From Bacteroidota bacterium (GTDB lineage Bacteria; Bacteroidota; Bacteroidia; Bacteroidales; UBA1556), in assembly GCA_003648395.1 (NCBI GenBank), contig QMPB01000127.1, positions 1-9,481 of the forward strand: a stretch of 9,481 bases of DNA, written 5' to 3'. The notes beneath the pieces were generated by a model that was not told the origin of the DNA, ran no database searches, and saw only the letters and a list, made by a program, of their open reading frames with translations. Below, one piece after another: positions 6,234 to 9,481 of this stretch. Position numbers and translations under genes: made by a program. The first letter of the stretch is position 1. Each line of letters starts with the position of its first letter.

Positions 6234-6806
6234 ATGCAATTATTAATCATAGATAATTACGATTCGTTTACTTATAACCTTGAACAATACGCTAGTAAGT
6301 TTTGTGATAATGTGGTTGTAAAAAGAAATGATGAGATATCAATTGCTGAAGTTGATAATTATGATGCAATAATTATTTCTCCAGGGCCAGGGCTTCCTGC
6401 CAATTCTGGAATTACCCCAAAAGTTATCGAAAAGTATTATAAAACCAAAAAGATACTTGGAGTATGTTTGGGACAACAAGCAATAGCAGAGTTTTTTGAT
6501 TGTAAGCTTGATAATCTTGATGAGCCACTACATGGTGTTTCTATACAAACCTTTCAAACTAAAATAAAAGATATTATTTTTAAGGATGTTCCAACTGATT
6601 TTTTAACAGCACGTTATCATTCGTGGGTAGTTAATCCTGAGAGTGTAGCCAATAGTGCATTAGAGGTAATAGCAACTGATGTTAATAATCAAATTCAAGC
6701 CCTACGACATAAAAAATATAATGTGAGAAGTGTGCAGTTTCATCCCGAATCAATTCTTACGGATAGTGGGTTGAAAATGATCGAAAACTGGATTCTTAAT
6801 TGCTAA
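6234..6806 (+). CDS. Class-I glutamine amidotransferase, TrpG/PabA type (anthranilate or aminodeoxychorismate synthase component II)
   Basis: This subunit hydrolyses glutamine and channels ammonia to a chorismate-using partner (TrpE for anthranilate, PabB for aminodeoxychorismate), in the cytoplasm. The 190-residue length is normal. It opens with the family hallmark IIDNYDSFTYNL (5-16). The oxyanion region is SPGPGLP (49-55), the nucleophile is Cys78 in GVCLGQQAIAEFF, RYHSWVV (127-133) is a typical conserved segment, and the catalytic pair His170 and Glu172 lies in VQFHPESILT. All three triad residues are present. The residue two positions after Cys78 in CLGHQ-type proteins is usually His but is Gln here (CLGQQ), a mild substitution outside the triad. 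No trpE or pabB is in the window, so TrpG and PabA cannot be told apart and no symbol is given. It lies 46 bp after the small lipoprotein gene and converges on the next gene with a 10-bp gap. Confidence 0.93.
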   Translation: MQLLIIDNYDSFTYNLEQYASKFCDNVVVKRNDEISIAEVDNYDAIIISPGPGLPANSGITPKVIEKYYKTKKILGVCLGQQAIAEFFDCKLDNLDEPLHGVSIQTFQTKIKDIIFKDVPTDFLTARYHSWVVNPESVANSALEVIATDVNNQIQALRHKKYNVRSVQFHPESILTDSGLKMIENWILNC

Positions 6807-6816
6807 ATATAAATTA

Positions 6817-9481
6817 TTACTTATCAGGATTGGTGATGGTTTTAAACTCATATTCTTGATTTTCGAAGTTTATTCCTCTTTCTTTTTCCACAAAAGTAAA
6901 ATCAATAGTTACCTGTTTTACATATGTTAAATCAACCATATAATTGCTTCGCTTAAGAGTAAAGTTTTCGCCCAATACATTAGCTATTTGTATCATATAA
7001 TTTCCTGATTTTGGAATACTTATGCTAAAGCCACCATAGATGTCGGTAAATGAAAAATAATTATCTCCTGTTTCGGAAGTTGCGGTAACTTTTATACTTG
7101 AAATGTCGATTTTGCCTTCACCAGAATTTTTATCACGTTCTAGAATTAGCCTACCATCTATCCTAAAGCTTTCTACCAAAGGTATATATACAATAGAATC
7201 TTCAGAGGCTACAAATTTTTGATTTTTACCATTAAGCAAATGTAATTTTGGCGATTCATCAAGAGATTTTATAGTAGTAAGATATTCACCTTCAGGTAAA
7301 TTTTGATAGCTAATGGCACCATCTAGGTCAGAAACTAATTCCATTTCAGTAAAATTACTTGTTTCCTGTATGATGTTTCTATCTCTCTGAATCTTCATTA
7401 GCATATTAGGAATTGTTTTCTCATTTTCCTCATGAATATTGTTTCCATTTATATCATGGTAAAAAAGAAAATCATAATCGTAATATTTCATCCGTGGCTG
7501 TGGTAAGTCAAAAGATTTTCTTATACCTAAGAAAATATTAAAGACTCTATTTGTAATTCTGCCAAACTCCTTATCATTATGTGAAGTATTATAAAGGTTG
7601 TTAGAAATATAAAAATTCCACCCATGGTTTAAAAAGAAGTCCAAGGAGAGGTTTATATTTGCGCTCTCTCTGCCTGAAGGCATACTATAGATATAACTTA
7701 AATATGACGATACTTTAATGGTATTTTTATAAAAGTATTTTTCATACTGCGGTCTAATCATTATGGACTCTGTGTTTTCCCAATTACCATTAAACATTAG
7801 CTGCTGTTGCGATACTGCTCCTACGCCTTTATTATATGAACTATAGAAACGGAAAGTTTTGCTAAAATAACTAATCCCAATTCTTAGGTTTTTAATATTA
7901 TTCTTACTAACTGTAGGCTGCAAATTAGGATCCGTAGTTTCATAGGAGGCATTTGCCATTCCCCATGTAATGCTTGGTGTTATTGATCGTGCCTTTTTTA
8001 GGCTAAACCTTGTGGCAAAATATAATGATAGATTTAAATTTTTGTAATCACCAGTTATTCCTGTTGTATTAGAGTATGTATGTTGTGTAATTCCATTATA
8101 AAGAGGTCCCAACATATATGTGATTCCATTACTAGTATAATACGAAAGAGTTATTCTACCAACATCATTATTGTTGAAGCTTCTATCTGTATCCAGTATT
8201 GACCCATAATACTTATTTACTATTTTGCTTTTATCAAAGTGGGATGTAATATTTAGTTTCGAATTAATACGCCAACTTGCATACGAATACCACCTATTAT
8301 GCCCTGCATTGCGATTATAATTATTCAGAGTATTTGTGTTTGAAATATTAAATCTAAATTTCTTATAATGTAGCCTATACGATAAGTAATATGAGTAGCC
8401 AATTAGAGAAGTGTCTTTTGGTAAAGTGCTAGGCGAATTTTGAGAGTTCTTGGTTTCACTAATAATACCTTCTGCTTTAAAGCTATGATGTTTGAAAAGT
8501 GAAAAATTAGTACCTAATTTTGCTGAAGTAGAATTAGATGTGTATCTGTCTTCATATCCACCTCCAATTATTGCCGAAAAACTTCTAAATAATCTGCGAG
8601 TATATTGTCCTGCTACTGCATAATACTGATTATAACGCCCTTGAGCAGCAATTACTTCAAGAGTGTTTTTATTATTTGGTCGCCAACGACCTTTAATTCC
8701 TCTACCAGTAACCCCTTGTAAAATACCACCACTTATTTGGCTACCCACTTCTAAACTCTTAGTTTTATCTGTATATTGTACTCTATAGTATGCATTGTTT
8801 TCAATAGAAAGATCTTGTTTATTTAATGGAACGAATAATAGGTTTCTAGCAATAAATTGATAATTAATAGCACGCATTTTCTTGAAAAGTATATTTCCAT
8901 ATAATAGAGCATTATATCTTGCTGGAGACCCCGAGAGTAAGTTATTTACTTGTAATTCGACATTTAGCGGAGTTGCTTGTTGGGCTTTAATATTTGTATG
9001 GTGACTCTCGATTGTTGTAAAACTTATATAGTCTGAGCGCTTATAAGCTTTATTAGATGCAGTAATGGATAGAGAGGACTCTTTCCAAAGATTTCTATAA
9101 TTAACTTCATCACTATTTTCAGGCCCCTCTAAATATCGTATGGGTAATATAATAACGGTATCTTCTAATGGCGACAACTCAACATATAGTACATCCTGCC
9201 CTTCAAAAAAACTTTCCACAGATATCATTTTGCCAATTTGGAATTTTAATTTAATTAATTCTGTAGTATTTCCTTTATTACTTAAGTTTATCTTAATATT
9301 GGAAATAGGGTTATAATTATTTACGAAATAATTGGCGCTAGGTAATCGCATAGTCCAATTTCTAGAACTAGGTATTTTTATATAACTACTCTTTGATACT
9401 AAGGTGTCATTATATTCAAAATCAGCAATTAGAATATAGTTTTTTCCTCCTTCTACCTCTGTAGAAACAGAAACTCTGATA
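6817..9481 (-). CDS. Large usher-like outer-membrane barrel protein, 5' truncated by the window edge
   Basis: The frame is open to the right edge, giving 887 visible residues. The first Met (complement 9349-9351) is internal, because 43 further codons with the same character lie upstream without a stop. Residue numbers here count from that Met. Residues 1 to about 125 look like an Ig/NEW3-type beta domain (NPISNIKINLSNKGN, 14-28). Residues about 145-615 are strand-rich and resemble a large outer-membrane barrel, including an SQISGGILQGVTGRGIKG stretch (204-221) reminiscent of fimbrial ushers. Residues about 622-725 are SdrD_B-like, with an EF-hand-like loop DINGNNIHEENE (633-644). Residues about 727-822 are a carboxypeptidase-regulatory-like beta domain (TDIYGGFSISIPKSGNYMIQI). 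The protein ends with NPDK. It probably sits in the outer membrane in export or assembly of surface material, but this is inference from architecture. No neighbouring pilin or chaperone gene is visible. Confidence 0.75.
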   Translation of the reverse strand, partial: IRVSVSTEVEGGKNYILIADFEYNDTLVSKSSYIKIPSSRNWTMRLPSANYFVNNYNPISNIKINLSNKGNTTELIKLKFQIGKMISVESFFEGQDVLYVELSPLEDTVIILPIRYLEGPENSDEVNYRNLWKESSLSITASNKAYKRSDYISFTTIESHHTNIKAQQATPLNVELQVNNLLSGSPARYNALLYGNILFKKMRAINYQFIARNLLFVPLNKQDLSIENNAYYRVQYTDKTKSLEVGSQISGGILQGVTGRGIKGRWRPNNKNTLEVIAAQGRYNQYYAVAGQYTRRLFRSFSAIIGGGYEDRYTSNSTSAKLGTNFSLFKHHSFKAEGIISETKNSQNSPSTLPKDTSLIGYSYYLSYRLHYKKFRFNISNTNTLNNYNRNAGHNRWYSYASWRINSKLNITSHFDKSKIVNKYYGSILDTDRSFNNNDVGRITLSYYTSNGITYMLGPLYNGITQHTYSNTTGITGDYKNLNLSLYFATRFSLKKARSITPSITWGMANASYETTDPNLQPTVSKNNIKNLRIGISYFSKTFRFYSSYNKGVGAVSQQQLMFNGNWENTESIMIRPQYEKYFYKNTIKVSSYLSYIYSMPSGRESANINLSLDFFLNHGWNFYISNNLYNTSHNDKEFGRITNRVFNIFLGIRKSFDLPQPRMKYYDYDFLFYHDINGNNIHEENEKTIPNMLMKIQRDRNIIQETSNFTEMELVSDLDGAISYQNLPEGEYLTTIKSLDESPKLHLLNGKNQKFVASEDSIVYIPLVESFRIDGRLILERDKNSGEGKIDISSIKVTATSETGDNYFSFTDIYGGFSISIPKSGNYMIQIANVLGENFTLKRSNYMVDLTYVKQVTIDFTFVEKERGINFENQEYEFKTITNPDK

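Noticed and set aside
9349..9351. ATG as the start of the large barrel gene
   Set aside because: The frame continues upstream to the window edge for 43 codons with no stop and the same beta-domain character, so this Met is internal.

Overview
The window comes from an AT-rich genome and looks like Bacteroidota. The evidence is the pairing of rsmE with a DUF4159-type gene, lipoproteins and outer-membrane barrels with Bacteroidota-style signal peptides, mostly A-rich leaders instead of Shine-Dalgarno sites, and several TAnnTTTG boxes of the Bacteroidota primary sigma factor. The genus cannot be read from this sequence. GC content was judged by eye only.

Left part (1-5696), minus strand, transcribed right to left. 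The first gene is a 730-residue fusion of a urea-transporter (UT) membrane domain to an M23 (LytM-type) metallopeptidase domain and an unassigned C-terminal domain. It overlaps by 4 bp a predicted outer-membrane beta-barrel protein with a short helical, TPR-like N-terminus. That gene overlaps by 13 bp an exported TPR protein, which lies 3 bp from a surface-type lipoprotein gene. These four genes look like one translationally coupled cell-envelope operon. After a 78-bp gap that contains a promoter-like box come rsmE (16S rRNA m3U1498 methyltransferase) and the start of a DUF4159-type gene that runs off the left edge.

Middle (5697-6806), plus strand. A 251-bp divergent intergenic region separates the operon from a 79-residue cysteine-rich lipoprotein gene. 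A stand-alone class-I glutamine amidotransferase of the TrpG/PabA type follows, with no synthase subunit gene nearby.

Right part (6817-9481), minus strand. The 3' portion of a very large outer-membrane protein gene is visible (887 residues), with usher-like architecture: Ig/NEW3-like N-terminal segment, central beta-barrel, SdrD_B-like segment with a calcium-type loop, and a terminal carboxypeptidase-regulatory-like beta domain. Its 5' end lies outside the window. It converges on the amidotransferase gene with only 10 bp between stop codons.

The best candidate for an undescribed system is the four-gene UT-M23 / barrel / TPR / lipoprotein operon. It combines a small-solute channel, a peptidoglycan-hydrolase fold and outer-membrane parts, with no urease genes in the window. 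No RNA genes, CRISPR arrays, insertion sequences or convincing terminators were seen.
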